A stretch of DNA of 64,000 nt from Microcoleus sp. AS-A8 (GTDB lineage: Bacteria; Cyanobacteriota; Cyanobacteriia; Cyanobacteriales; Coleofasciculaceae): positions 248,001 through 312,000 of the forward strand of contig JAMPKV010000006.1 of assembly GCA_039962225.1 (NCBI GenBank), written 5' to 3'. Below the pieces are notes generated by a model, which ran no database searches, was not told where the DNA came from, and saw nothing but the letters and a program-made list of their open reading frames with translations. The position numbers and the translations under genes were made by a program. This document shows positions 1-9,926 of this stretch, piece after piece. How positions within the stretch are numbered: the stretch's first letter is position 1; each line of letters begins with the position of its first letter.

Positions 1-1969
1 AAGAAACTGACACGAGTGGAATGCCGTAATCAAAACGAGCTGTAAGGCGATCGCTAATTTGTAACTGTAAACCTAAACCCAAAGAAGCGAGAAAGCTAGG
101 GTCTGGATCTTCTCTCCCTTCTCGGTTCCAAGCTTTGCCAACATCAACAAACGGAGCCAGTTGGACTAACACCTCCCACTTCGGTATCCGCAGAACGGGT
201 ACCCGCACCTCAGCCGAAGCCAACACACCATTATCCGTCAACAGGACATCCTGGCGGTAACCTCGGATAGTCTGTTGACCCCCTAAACCAATTTGCTCTA
301 AGGGGACTAGCGCTCTATCCGCGATTTGCATGTCGCCCCGGATTAGTAATAAGGTTTCTGGTGCTAGCAGGCGTACCCACTGAGCCTGCCCTCGCCAGGA
401 AAAAAAGCGACTATCGGGGGGAGTTTCGTTAATCGTGGAGCTAAAGTTGTTGAGTCCCACACTAAACTGAGAGCGGGCGGCAATCACTTCACGACTGTTG
501 CGCTTCGTCCATTCCTGGAAAAACCGCAGGGCTGAAATGCGGGTACGTCCCTCGTCATCGGCTCCTAAGGACAGGGGGAAGGGAATCTCTAAAACGGAGG
601 TTTCACTTTCCTGGCGCGAAGCCGTTACACCAACTGCAAATTCCTCTGAGGGGGTTTGCATCAGAGGTTGGCGTAATGATAATTCGTAATAGCGCGAACT
701 GGCATTAATGTCAAGTCGATCAAAGGGAGATTCAATCACATTGCTGGAAGTGGTGCCGTAACTGAATCTGAGGGTGCCGTTGCGGGCATTAATCGGCAAG
801 GTATAACTGAGATCCAGGCCATTACTGCCATCGGTATTGCTATAGCCCAAACTCAGATTATCCCCAGCTCCGGATAAGTTGGCTTGGTTGATTTGCACCC
901 GACGGTTGAAGCTGCCCACACTGGGGGCTCGGTTATTATCCAATAAGATTTGGGCATTGAAAGTTTTTGCCTCCGTCACATTCACTTCCAGTACGCTCGA
1001 TCCAGCTTGCGTCCCCGCCGCGAGTTCGGCAGAAAGGTTTTGAATCAGGGGATTGAGTTGCAAAAGTTGCAGTGCTTGCAGCAGGCGTTCCCGATTCAGG
1101 GGCTTGAATGTGGCAAGGGCAATTCGCGATCGCACATAGCCTGGATCAAGCCGTCGAGTCCCACTCACATTGATCGATTCTAAACCCCCTTCCACCACCT
1201 GAATCCTAACCACGCCCCCCTGAAGAGTTTGCGGCGGAATCAGAGCACCTGAAGTAATGTAACCCCGCTCAATGTACAACTGGGTGACAGCGGAACGCGC
1301 CTGGAACAGTTCAGCAAATGAGATGTCTCGCCCGGTGAAGGGTTCGGTGACTTTTGTTAATTCGGCATCACTAATCGCTGTATTGCCTTCAAACTCAAAC
1401 CGATCCACCCTAATCAAATCAGGGACTTTCCCTGGACTCGGTTCGGGCGATCGAGGGCTGGACGGTGAGGGTTCGAGTAACTGTTCTGGCGGGGGGAGTA
1501 GGGTTGGGGGAGTTTGTTGTATGGGAGACTGGGACGGCGGTTGAACTTCATTCCTGGGAACAGATGGACTATCGGGTGACGGAAGCGGTAGTGGCAGGGG
1601 TTGGGGAAAGTTGGGAAGTTGTCGGCCTGGAGCGGGGGTTTGTGCAATATCACCTAATGTGGAAGTTAGGATTTTCGCTGGAGGGTTAATCTCACTGAAG
1701 AGTTCGGGAGCTTGAGAGATAGAGGAAGGGTATGGACGTTCTGCTGTAAGATTCACTCCATCCAGATTTTCCTGTTCGTTTCCACTGATGGATTGGGGAA
1801 CTTGCGATCGATTGATGTTCTCCGTTCCCAAGTTCAATATTGAAACGCTCACATCCTTGGGGTTAGACGTCTGGGCACTCACCGCCTCAACCTTCCAACT
1901 GCCGAGCAACACCAATAGGCTCAACGGGAACAGAGACGGATATCTAAACAGGCGCACTTTACTTAGCAT
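1..1969 (-). CDS. TpsB/ShlB/FhaC-type outer-membrane transporter (3' end cut by window edge)
   Basis: This gene encodes the outer-membrane pore that secretes the TpsA exoprotein next door. The reverse strand is open for 656 codons from ATG at 1969 to the window edge. The protein has an N-terminal signal segment (about residues 12-32), a Pro/Ser-rich linker (about 115-183), a POTRA domain (about 184-262; starts DLIRVDRFEFEGN) and a C-terminal beta-barrel. The last visible residues, RFDYGIPL, are typical of the final strands of this family, so only a short tail is missing. Its start overlaps the 3' end of tpsA by 11 nt, implying one transcript and translational coupling. The family assignment is firm; the substrate is inferred from position. 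Confidence 0.9.
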   Translation of the reverse strand, partial: MLSKVRLFRYPSLFPLSLLVLLGSWKVEAVSAQTSNPKDVSVSILNLGTENINRSQVPQSISGNEQENLDGVNLTAERPYPSSISQAPELFSEINPPAKILTSTLGDIAQTPAPGRQLPNFPQPLPLPLPSPDSPSVPRNEVQPPSQSPIQQTPPTLLPPPEQLLEPSPSSPRSPEPSPGKVPDLIRVDRFEFEGNTAISDAELTKVTEPFTGRDISFAELFQARSAVTQLYIERGYITSGALIPPQTLQGGVVRIQVVEGGLESINVSGTRRLDPGYVRSRIALATFKPLNRERLLQALQLLQLNPLIQNLSAELAAGTQAGSSVLEVNVTEAKTFNAQILLDNNRAPSVGSFNRRVQINQANLSGAGDNLSLGYSNTDGSNGLDLSYTLPINARNGTLRFSYGTTSSNVIESPFDRLDINASSRYYELSLRQPLMQTPSEEFAVGVTASRQESETSVLEIPFPLSLGADDEGRTRISALRFFQEWTKRNSREVIAARSQFSVGLNNFSSTINETPPDSRFFSWRGQAQWVRLLAPETLLLIRGDMQIADRALVPLEQIGLGGQQTIRGYRQDVLLTDNGVLASAEVRVPVLRIPKWEVLVQLAPFVDVGKAWNREGREDPDPSFLASLGLGLQLQISDRLTARFDYGIPLVSVS

Positions 1970-4900
1970 TACACGAAGCCGCAGGTGTCAATAAGGGATT
2001 GTGGGGTGTAACAGTAGGAGCTTGGGCAGTGAGAATCACTTCGCCCTTTTGCCCGTAGATCCACCCTTGTGCTTCTACGAGTGCCGGAGTTTTGGGCATG
2101 TTGCTTTCAGCGGGAACTGAGGGATGGGGATTGCCTGAAGAGTCATCCTTATTGCTATTTTCCACTGGCGGGTCAGAGGTTACCCAATTTGTTTGCATAG
2201 ATTCATTTTGAAGCGTTTCATTGGGATTAGGGGGCAAACCTCCGCGTCCAGTGATGGTAAATTTATTGACTACTGTTTCCGAATCTCTACCTAGGGCAGC
2301 GCAGCGCGGAGTAATCTGCCCAGAGACATCGACAGGAAGCTCAGGCAGACTGGTCAAGCCTTGAGTAAAATCAAGGTTTAAATTGTTGATTTCCACTTCC
2401 CCATCGATGCCGAAGTTAGAACTGACCGTGATGTCATTAGTTTCCGCGAAATCCTCTGAGCGGTAATCGATCGAGTAGAGTCCATTGGTTGTAACGCGGA
2501 TGCTCCCTCCCTTGCCTTCGTAAGCTTGGGCGGTGATATTGTTATCGTTAACAGGAACGCCAAAAATGTATCGGGCGTTGATATCCATATTGCCACCATC
2601 CCCCCCGCCAGGAGCTAAGCCTGCGGTCGTGGATATATTACTATCACGGAGCAACACGAGGAAGTCTCCCACATTGAGGTAAATATTTCCGCCTTGACCC
2701 GATAAGGTTTCCGCTGTAATTTTTCCCTTATTGAGCAGAAATATGTCCTGCGTCGCGGTGATGGAAATGTCACCCGCCTCTCCTATCTCTAAGTTGTCTA
2801 CACCGACTCCTGCCCCATCCCTCAAATAGAGCGATCGAGCGCTAATTTCAATATCACCGGCTGTGCCCTTTCCTCCGGGTTCGACAGTGCTAAAAATACC
2901 AGTGCTAAAGCTACCGCCACCTGTAATTGAAATATCGCGATCGGCTTGCACATTTATAAATCCAGCATTCCCCACCCCACCCTGAGGGGCGCTACCGTCA
3001 TAGGGGCCGCGAACTAGAGTTTGCAGTGATGAACTATTGCTTAATGACAGTGAACCCGTCTTAATCTCAATATAACCGCCATCGCCAGTAGCTCCGGGTT
3101 CCACAGTAGTGAAAATGGTACTGTTGTCGAGAGAAACAGAGCCGCCGTTGGTTTGCAAATCGACATAGCCTGCATCTCCTGCGCCAAACGTTGCGGCATT
3201 GAGTGTGGAATTGGTTAAATCAATTGACCTTGCTTCAATCCCGATATAGCCACCCTCTCCTTCGGCTTCTGGTCGCACAATGCTTTGGATATTACTGTTG
3301 GCTAAAGCAACTCGCTCAGCTTGCAATACAACATATCCAGCATCTCCTTTTTGAGACGTGCTGGTTGTTAGGTTAGCTCCATTAGCGAATGAGATGAACT
3401 CAGTGGCCTGAATCAATATATTTCCAGCCACTGTATCTGTATCGGTGTTAATGCTAAAAGCAGAACTATTATCTGTATTGAGTTCGGAATTATCGATACT
3501 AACAACCTGGGGCGAAATCGAGGTGTATAATGATTCACCAATCAAGATTTGCCCTACAATTCCTGTACTGAAAATCCGACTTTTGTTTTCAATAGAAACT
3601 CTCTCACTGGCGGTAACACTAATATCTCCAGCAAAGCCAGAGGAAGCATTTTGGGTATTGAGGATGGAATCATTAATTAAAACTGAACCATCTAGAGCGG
3701 TAATTTGAATAGAACCGAAGCCGCGATTTAAATCATTATTATTACTTTGGCTAAAAACTTCACTATTTCCTCGAATCGATATCAGGCTACTGGCATTAAT
3801 CAGGATGTTTCCTGCCAACCCAGAGCCATCGTTATCCGTGTTGAGCTTGGCGTTAGTGTCGAGGAAAACCGAGCCAGCGCTAATCTGGATATTGCCGGCA
3901 TCGCCAGTGTTGTTCGCATTCACTTTGCTCTCGATCATACCGCGATCGCTTACGGAAACCGAGCCAGCTATAATCTCTATGTTTCCGGCATTGCCTATGT
4001 TGGTATTATCGGCATTGCTGTTAACTCCGGAGCCTACGCTACTGAAAATGGCACTGGGTAATCCGTCACTACTAACGCCAGCTATCTCAACGCTACCACT
4101 AGCAAAAATGCTTACGTTCCCTGCATTGCCCTGTCCTGCGGATTGATCATTCTGGGCTTCACGCACAAGGGTTTGAATTTGAGCACCATTTGTTAACGAA
4201 AGGGAGCCAGTTTCAATCGAGACATTGCCTCCGTCGCCACTTCCATTCGGTTCTACATTGTTGAAAATCGCGGTATTCGTTCCTGTCAAAGAGACTGAGT
4301 CCGTTGCTTGGATCACGACATCTCCAGCATCTCCCTGACCAAAGGTACTGGAATCCAATTGAGCGCCCCTTTCCAAAAATAGCGATTTAGCTTGGATACT
4401 GATACTACCAATACCGTCTCCGGGTCTTAAGCCTGTCGAAGCATCAATTCTAGCTGCATTGGTGAGTAAGACATCGCCTCGCGCCACATCCAGTGGGATT
4501 GCTCCTAAACTCAAGATATTATTCTCACTATTGAGTGGTATTGTCCCACTTCCAGATACAGCGCCGATTTCGACACGACCTCCGAACGCCTCTAGGCTTC
4601 CGCCATTTAAGGTGACGTTGCCGCCTACTAACAGCAAGCTCTCGTTGTTATATACTCGCAGTGTTGCACCAGAGTTAGTGATGGGGCCAGGTGTCCTAAT
4701 TGAAGAGAGAAAACCACCAGGGTCTCCTCTGAGGGTTAGTAAACTATCCCTTCCTTGCGGCTGGGTGGCACTAAACTGACCACCATCCCACACCAAAGCA
4801 TCGACGGTTGTCGCAATAAAGGAACCTCTCCCCGTACCTCCGACATCCAGTTCCGCATTGGGGCCAAATAAAATCCCATACGGATTGAGAAAATAAAGAT

Positions 4901-5447
4901 TGATATTAGGTTCTTGGGTATAGATCAGACCATTAATTTCTGAGGGAGAACCACCTGTAACTCGCGCAAAAATGTTTCTGATATTGGGAGCGCTTTGAAA
5001 AATGGCTTGCTCAATGTTGCTCAGGTTGAAGCGTCTAAAGCTGTGAAACAGATTCGTGTTACTGTCATCGGTTTGCCCCAATCCTTGAGGAATCGTGTAA
5101 ATTGGGCCAGTTAACGGTTGTTCAGCTCCTAGGGTGCCATCGGTAACAATATTTTGTGCCAAGACACGAGGATGGGAACATGCGATTGCCCAAAGGGCAC
5201 CAGCGAAGCATCCTGTTAGGCTTATCGCACTACTGAGCTTCAATGCCAACCCTATTGCTAACCTCCAGCCTTGACGCTGCCCACAACTCCCTTCTATTGC
5301 ATCATTTTCCTGTTCCAAGCCTGTATCAGTTTTAGCCTGGGAGAAAGAAGCCGAATCACCAATTTCGCTCTGATGTTGCAGTTGCCGTGACAACGATGAA
5401 ATCAACACGATACTAGCCTCGCCAGTGCTGGGTAATCTGTGAATCAC
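1959..5447 (-). CDS. TpsA filamentous-haemagglutinin-type exoprotein
   Basis: This is a two-partner-secretion exoprotein of 1162 residues. Residues 1-60 are a long polar extension, 61-90 a hydrophobic signal segment ending near VLAQ (98), and about 99-250 the TPS recognition domain, with FNLSNIEQAIFQ and FLNPYGILFG. The rest is degenerate beta-helix repeats built around GNILI/GDISI-like strands and many SLSLSNSS-type turns. No catalytic or CHAT domain is visible. The GTG start at 5447 follows an AAGG motif; a later start would still keep the signal segment. It is probably exported across the outer membrane by the overlapping TpsB and acts as an adhesin or surface fibre. That role comes from the family, not from this sequence. 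Confidence 0.88.
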   Translation of the reverse strand: MIHRLPSTGEASIVLISSLSRQLQHQSEIGDSASFSQAKTDTGLEQENDAIEGSCGQRQGWRLAIGLALKLSSAISLTGCFAGALWAIACSHPRVLAQNIVTDGTLGAEQPLTGPIYTIPQGLGQTDDSNTNLFHSFRRFNLSNIEQAIFQSAPNIRNIFARVTGGSPSEINGLIYTQEPNINLYFLNPYGILFGPNAELDVGGTGRGSFIATTVDALVWDGGQFSATQPQGRDSLLTLRGDPGGFLSSIRTPGPITNSGATLRVYNNESLLLVGGNVTLNGGSLEAFGGRVEIGAVSGSGTIPLNSENNILSLGAIPLDVARGDVLLTNAARIDASTGLRPGDGIGSISIQAKSLFLERGAQLDSSTFGQGDAGDVVIQATDSVSLTGTNTAIFNNVEPNGSGDGGNVSIETGSLSLTNGAQIQTLVREAQNDQSAGQGNAGNVSIFASGSVEIAGVSSDGLPSAIFSSVGSGVNSNADNTNIGNAGNIEIIAGSVSVSDRGMIESKVNANNTGDAGNIQISAGSVFLDTNAKLNTDNDGSGLAGNILINASSLISIRGNSEVFSQSNNNDLNRGFGSIQITALDGSVLINDSILNTQNASSGFAGDISVTASERVSIENKSRIFSTGIVGQILIGESLYTSISPQVVSIDNSELNTDNSSAFSINTDTDTVAGNILIQATEFISFANGANLTTSTSQKGDAGYVVLQAERVALANSNIQSIVRPEAEGEGGYIGIEARSIDLTNSTLNAATFGAGDAGYVDLQTNGGSVSLDNSTIFTTVEPGATGDGGYIEIKTGSLSLSNSSSLQTLVRGPYDGSAPQGGVGNAGFINVQADRDISITGGGSFSTGIFSTVEPGGKGTAGDIEISARSLYLRDGAGVGVDNLEIGEAGDISITATQDIFLLNKGKITAETLSGQGGNIYLNVGDFLVLLRDSNISTTAGLAPGGGDGGNMDINARYIFGVPVNDNNITAQAYEGKGGSIRVTTNGLYSIDYRSEDFAETNDITVSSNFGIDGEVEINNLNLDFTQGLTSLPELPVDVSGQITPRCAALGRDSETVVNKFTITGRGGLPPNPNETLQNESMQTNWVTSDPPVENSNKDDSSGNPHPSVPAESNMPKTPALVEAQGWIYGQKGEVILTAQAPTVTPHNPLLTPAASCNAK

Positions 5448-5601
5448 TACGCCTTAAGATAGCACAGCTTACCTAATCAAACAGAACTATTTAGTTTAGT
5501 TTTTATAATGCTTTTCAACATGTACGTCTAAATATAGATGCCAAATTATGCAACCACATTTATTAAACTTACTCAGAATACAGCATCCTGGTGGGAGGCG
5601 C

Positions 5602-6375
5602 TCAGAGGGTGAGGAGGAGTGTACTATAAGCGATCGCCCCGGCGGCAAACGCCCAAAAGCGGCTCTTGCGCTCTTCGGGTAGCTCCTCTTTGAGAACGTT
5701 GAGCATGATTCCGCCTGCTAAGAAGGCAAACAAAACGGAGATCGCGGCCTCATGAATTTCTGTTCCTTGTCCGATCGCCCATCCCACAATAATCGCGGCG
5801 GCTAGTATCCATCGCCCCTTGTTCTGATAATCCCCTTGATGGTCTTGACGCAAGCCATAATCATTGACGATGAAATGCAACCCCATGGCAATGAAAAATA
5901 GGAATAAGCTCCGAATACCGGGTGCTTCCGGATGGCTTAGCAGGTAACCAATCAGACCATTGTAAAAGGCGAAAGAGGCAATATGCAGCCAGAAAACACC
6001 AGATTCAATAGTCTCTTCCTCTGGGGATTTCTGCTCAAGTTTGTGGGATGCCCTGACGGTTCGCTCTAGTCCATAGAAGACGACAAGTCCCAAAAGCGCT
6101 ATGAGGTAAACGTGGTGTTCGAGAAAGCCGAAAATGCCAGTTTGTGCGATCGCCTTCTGTCTTGCATTCAAATCTGGCAGCAAGTGGACAAATACATAAG
6201 CCACCGAGACACCACTCGCCATCGAAAGCCAGCGACTGCGGGGAATGTCATCCAGGAACCGTAGCTTGCCCGAATAGAGATGAATAATAGCTAGACCCAC
6301 GGCAAAGAGTGCCGAAAACCACGGAAGGGAAGGATTTGAGACGGCTTGCTCTGAGGCAACGAACACTCTATTCAA
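5602..6375 (-). CDS. ZIP-like polytopic membrane protein
   Basis: The 257-residue protein has about seven or eight hydrophobic segments. Charged or histidine-bearing helices include LEHHVYLIALLG, AMGLHFIVNDYGL and TEIHEAAISVLFAFLAGG, a His/Glu pattern reminiscent of ZIP-family metal transporters. The canonical HEXPHE motif is not present, so a divergent ZIP-like protein or a separate cyanobacterial membrane family are both possible. The start is uncertain: TTG at 6375 or GTG at 6366. It sits alone downstream of the TpsA promoter region on the same strand. Confidence 0.55.
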   Translation of the reverse strand: MNRVFVASEQAVSNPSLPWFSALFAVGLAIIHLYSGKLRFLDDIPRSRWLSMASGVSVAYVFVHLLPDLNARQKAIAQTGIFGFLEHHVYLIALLGLVVFYGLERTVRASHKLEQKSPEEETIESGVFWLHIASFAFYNGLIGYLLSHPEAPGIRSLFLFFIAMGLHFIVNDYGLRQDHQGDYQNKGRWILAAAIIVGWAIGQGTEIHEAAISVLFAFLAGGIMLNVLKEELPEERKSRFWAFAAGAIAYSTLLLTL

Positions 6376-6461
6376 CCAAATTGTCGAACACCTTATCAGA
6401 TTTTCATGGAGTCCAATCGGCTACAAGTATCTTCCGAGGGATAAAGTATTGCTCAGATCGA

Positions 6462-7466
6462 TTATTTCTTTTCTGACCAAATAGGTAATTTGTTCACTTC
6501 TTGAAGTGTTAAATCTACATACGTAATGTTCGGTCTGACCCGTTTTTCTCCAAAATAGCCTGTAGCGCCATCATGGGCTTGGGGACCTATGGTTTTAACC
6601 GTAAAATTCCCTTGACGAACGGCTTGATTAAACGGAGACGCAACCGCCCAAGGCCAGCGTGATGGAAATATAATTCTACCGATATCTTCAACCCAATCCT
6701 GACCGCCTTGGAGATGATAAACATGTTCTGTTGCCTTGAAGCCATCCTGGCCTGAAAAGACACCTCCCACAGAAAGCACAAAAATTTGAGTATTTAGCCA
6801 CTGATTAAGATACGGCGCTGCACCTAAGGAAACTTGCGCCCCTCCACTGGTACCAATCAGAATAATTTTTACGGGTTGGCTAGAGTTTCGGGGTATGGAA
6901 TAAGCCGCATTCATCCGGTCGAGAATGGCGCTGGCAATTCCCTGGTTATAAATTGGGCCATAGCGATCGTCTACGGAAATTGCGAATCGCCAAAGATTGC
7001 GAATTTTAATTAGGATATCTGCATTTTTGAGCCAGCCGTCTGCCTGCTCTGCAAAACCCCACAGGGGAGCTAAAATGCGTCTTCCACCTAGACTTTCATT
7101 AGCCGCTGAGTAGGGAAAAACATCCGAAACAATCACACAATTGGGATGACGTTTAACTAAATCGTCTAAAAAGAACTCTTCTCCAGGAGTTAACTGATTA
7201 GCCGAAAAATCTCCTACTCCTGGCAAAAAAACAATATAACAATTAATTTTTGAAGATTTAGCGATCGCACTTGCATTCTGATCAGAAGGTAAGCGCTTGG
7301 AGCGATTCTTCTTGAAAGCGAAGCTCTCAGCTTCGTTCGCCCACCAAACCAACGTTCCCACTGGCGAGAGGGTTCCCCACACAAGGAGAATGATTCCAGT
7401 TAAACCCAATAGCTTCAAGGTTCCGCCTCGAAGCCACAAAAGTATCGAACCGATTAGCTTTAGCAT
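6462..7466 (-). CDS. Membrane-anchored alpha/beta-hydrolase-like protein
   Basis: This is a 334-residue protein with one or two N-terminal hydrophobic segments (about 5-45), then a soluble domain. The stretch IILIGTSGGAQVSLGAA contains G-T-S-G-G, a nucleophile elbow of the serine-hydrolase fold. CYIVFLPGVGDFSANQL resembles the preceding oxyanion-hole strand, and PQAHDGATGYFG near the C terminus could supply the catalytic His. The substrate is unknown. ATG start at 7466. The hydrolase assignment rests on the elbow and strand order only. Confidence 0.6.
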   Translation of the reverse strand: MLKLIGSILLWLRGGTLKLLGLTGIILLVWGTLSPVGTLVWWANEAESFAFKKNRSKRLPSDQNASAIAKSSKINCYIVFLPGVGDFSANQLTPGEEFFLDDLVKRHPNCVIVSDVFPYSAANESLGGRRILAPLWGFAEQADGWLKNADILIKIRNLWRFAISVDDRYGPIYNQGIASAILDRMNAAYSIPRNSSQPVKIILIGTSGGAQVSLGAAPYLNQWLNTQIFVLSVGGVFSGQDGFKATEHVYHLQGGQDWVEDIGRIIFPSRWPWAVASPFNQAVRQGNFTVKTIGPQAHDGATGYFGEKRVRPNITYVDLTLQEVNKLPIWSEKK

Positions 7467-7736
7467 TTAATACCGTGTCAGTGCTTAAGAAAGCTTTGAT
7501 CAGCTCAGTAGATAGACCCAATTAAATGTAATATGTAGGGTGTATTCGCCTCTCACCAGGACGCGCAAATGATAATTTTTTAGGGCGTTAGCCCGGAGAA
7601 GAGAGCATCAAAGCTGGACATTTATTAATCGATCTTAATGATTTTCAGAAAAAAAAGTAAGCTTTTTATTATAGCTTGTCTTATCAAACAATATTTTATT
7701 AACCCTGTAATCTATCCTGAGCTGTAGAAATTTGCT

Positions 7737-8288
7737 GTGAGTGGTACACATAGACAATGGAATTTATGGACGACCTTGCGGAAGGCACTCGCTTTAGATG
7801 GAGATTTTTATGAGAATGCGCGTAATACCCCTAAAAATCAGCGCATAGCCCGAACGATTGTCATCTTAGCGGCGGTATCCCATGCTTTGGGTAGTGGGAT
7901 TATCTTAGTGATTAATCGAGCGACATTGCCCATTCTCGCCTTATCCCTGCTCATTGATGGACTGAGTGTTGTGGGAGGATACTATTTTTGGACGTTAACC
8001 ATTTGGAAGATCGGACAGTGGCTTAAACGAGATTCTTTAACCTATGGTGATTTGCTGATTCCCATTGGTTTTGCCTACGCTCCCCAAGTCCTGAACTTTT
8101 TAACGTTAATTCCTTGGCTGGGACGACCCATTGAGCTGTTATTAGCCCTCTGGAGTTTGCTAGCTGTAATTGTGGCTGTCCGCCAAGGTTTAGATATCAA
8201 AACTCGCTGGGCAGCGCTGATCTGTTTAGTGGGTTGGCCTCTTGTTCAGGTGGCGATCGGATTTGTGCAAGTTTACAAAAGCTCTTAA
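7737..8288 (+). CDS. Yip1-domain-like membrane protein
   Basis: This 183-residue protein has about five hydrophobic segments and a short cytosolic N terminus. The order of segments, with the polar loop KIGQWLKRDSLTYGDLL and the helix IPIGFAYAPQVLNFL, resembles bacterial YIP1-domain proteins. These are uncharacterised integral membrane proteins. The start is GTG at 7737. It is divergent from the hydrolase gene upstream and convergent with the MscS gene, whose stop lies 9 bp away. Confidence 0.6.
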   Translation: MSGTHRQWNLWTTLRKALALDGDFYENARNTPKNQRIARTIVILAAVSHALGSGIILVINRATLPILALSLLIDGLSVVGGYYFWTLTIWKIGQWLKRDSLTYGDLLIPIGFAYAPQVLNFLTLIPWLGRPIELLLALWSLLAVIVAVRQGLDIKTRWAALICLVGWPLVQVAIGFVQVYKSS

Positions 8289-8297
8289 ATCTTCCGA

Positions 8298-9383
8298 TCA
8301 CCCGGTCAAGCCATTGCTTCCATTGCTTCCATTGCTTCCATTGCTTCCATTGCTTCCATTGCTTCCATTGCTTCCATTGCTTCCATTGCTTCCATTGCTT
8401 CCATTGCCGCCTCTTTGCCCCTGGATCTCGGCAAGCTTTCTGAGGGAACCCCCGATGCTACGAGGCTTTGGCACTTGTTTGTTTCCTGCCGGCCACCCTT
8501 CACGCTGACGAGAGCGATCGCCATCTGTCTCCTCGGTTTGGTCGTGGAACAGGATTTGTTGCGTTGGGAAGGGTAGGTCAATGCCGTTGGCAGTCAGCTT
8601 GTTCTTGATAGCACAAAGCACCTTATCCCGTGTGTCGAGCGCATCTGATCGTCGCGGCGGTGAGACCCACCAGCGAGCACGGATATTGACAGTACTCTCA
8701 GCCAGTTCCATCACCAGCGCCTCAGGAGGTGGCTCCTGTAAAACCTTATCCACGCTGGCGATCGCTTCTAAAATCAACTCCTTGGCGCGGTCAATATTGT
8801 CACCATAGCCGATGCCCACATCGTACTCTAGACGGCGGTTGTCAAAAGCGGTGTTAACAGTTAGTGAATTCGTAAATAGTTCAGAATTTGGGATGACAAC
8901 GCGCCGCCCATCGTATGTCCTGATCGTTGTAGCCCGCGTCTGAATTTCTTCTACCGTTCCCTCAAAATTTTTGAACACAATCTGGTCATTGATTTGGAAC
9001 GGTTCAGTTAACAGAATCAAGACTCCTGCCAGGAAGTTTTGGAGAATGTCGCGGAAGGCAAAACCAATAGCTACACCGCTGATACCCAGCAGTTGAATCA
9101 AATCCCCAGCTTTAAATGAGGGGATGATGATGGATAATGCTACAAATAGACCCAGTAAAACAATAATTCCTTGGGACAAACGTCCGAGTACCAGTCCTAA
9201 ATTTCTGGCCTGCCGATGCCTTCGGGTAACACGTCTGACTAGAGACTTTATTCCTGTGGCAGCCCAATAAAAGATGGCGAAGACGATCACAGCCAAGACA
9301 ATATTGGGCAGCATAATGATCAGGCCGTCGAGCATAGCCTGCATTTTTCCCCATGCTGTTGATACCGATTCTTGGGGATTCAT
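8298..9383 (-). CDS. MscS-family mechanosensitive channel with an Asn-Gly-Ser repeat tail
   Basis: This small-conductance mechanosensitive channel acts as a pressure valve in the inner membrane. About residues 20-110 hold three hydrophobic segments; the pore helix and following beta domain read LLGISGVAIGFAFRDILQNF then PFQINDQIVF, which are hallmark MscS sequences. The C-terminal cytosolic domain ends near LPFPTQQILF. It is followed by a polar linker and a tail of repeated Asn-Gly-Ser encoded by a 9-bp tandem repeat. The ATG at 9383 is chosen because GGAGA lies 5 nt upstream; a TTG 21 nt further up is also in frame. The tail is not part of the family. Confidence 0.9.
   Translation of the reverse strand: MNPQESVSTAWGKMQAMLDGLIIMLPNIVLAVIVFAIFYWAATGIKSLVRRVTRRHRQARNLGLVLGRLSQGIIVLLGLFVALSIIIPSFKAGDLIQLLGISGVAIGFAFRDILQNFLAGVLILLTEPFQINDQIVFKNFEGTVEEIQTRATTIRTYDGRRVVIPNSELFTNSLTVNTAFDNRRLEYDVGIGYGDNIDRAKELILEAIASVDKVLQEPPPEALVMELAESTVNIRARWWVSPPRRSDALDTRDKVLCAIKNKLTANGIDLPFPTQQILFHDQTEETDGDRSRQREGWPAGNKQVPKPRSIGGSLRKLAEIQGQRGGNGSNGSNGSNGSNGSNGSNGSNGSNGSNGSNGLTG
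8312..8407. repeat. 9-bp tandem repeat (CATTGCTTC), 10 copies plus 6 bases
   Basis: Ten perfect copies of CATTGCTTC run from 8312 to 8401, followed by CATTGC. On the minus strand they encode Asn-Gly-Ser in the MscS tail. Because the unit is a multiple of three, copy-number change alters tail length without a frameshift. All frames through it stay open, which creates spurious overlapping ORFs. Confidence 0.98.
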
Positions 9384-9568
9384 GACTTCTCCAGCTTTGG
9401 ACAACGCTGCTGATTGTAATGAACAGGAACCCGTTCTAAATCTACCTTTGGTCAGTAGGTTTTACCTAGGCTACCTGCGACAGCTAGAGGTAATTTTTCT
9501 CAAAGAATGCCCCATCAATGGCAAAGTAATGAAGACAAGCAAAAATCTGAAGAGGGAAAGCACTGCCA

Positions 9569-9832
9569 ATGGAACTCGTTAAAGTCCAACTCATGTTTGA
9601 GAATGCTCCAAGGCGATCGCATAAGGATTACTCTGCTGAATTGGAGGACTTAAACGGGAAGTTAGTGGAATTAGCCCGACTTCCTTGCCAGGGAGAGTTA
9701 ATCTCGTTCGCTGAGGGTCAACTCCATACGGTGGGGCCATGCTTCAGTGTGATAGAGGTCGTTCACTTCGCCTCACCCCGCGAAAATGGACTGGCCGGTC
9801 AGGTAACGCTACGTAAGTGCTTTCCCAGATAA
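9569..9832 (+). CDS. Small hypothetical protein
   Basis: This is an 87-residue soluble protein with no recognised domain, ATG start at 9569. A GAGGGA motif lies about 13 nt upstream, slightly far. It carries a HIP1 octamer at 9613 in its coding sequence. It is divergent from mscS and convergent with the Deg protease gene. Its even amino-acid composition and gene-like spacing favour a real gene, but no function can be given. Confidence 0.5.
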   Translation: MELVKVQLMFENAPRRSHKDYSAELEDLNGKLVELARLPCQGELISFAEGQLHTVGPCFSVIEVVHFASPRENGLAGQVTLRKCFPR

Positions 9833-9926
9833 ATTGCATCGGTTTAGAATGACTTCCCTCTAGTTGCCTATTTCTGAAGTCATTCCCAAACCATTTGAAT
9901 TAATCCGCATGGATTGCAGCAATTAG

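Noticed and set aside
8234-8581. Open frames on both strands with HCF, LLP or MEA repeats
   Set aside because: They are translations of the 9-bp microsatellite in other frames of the MscS gene, which has strong family support.
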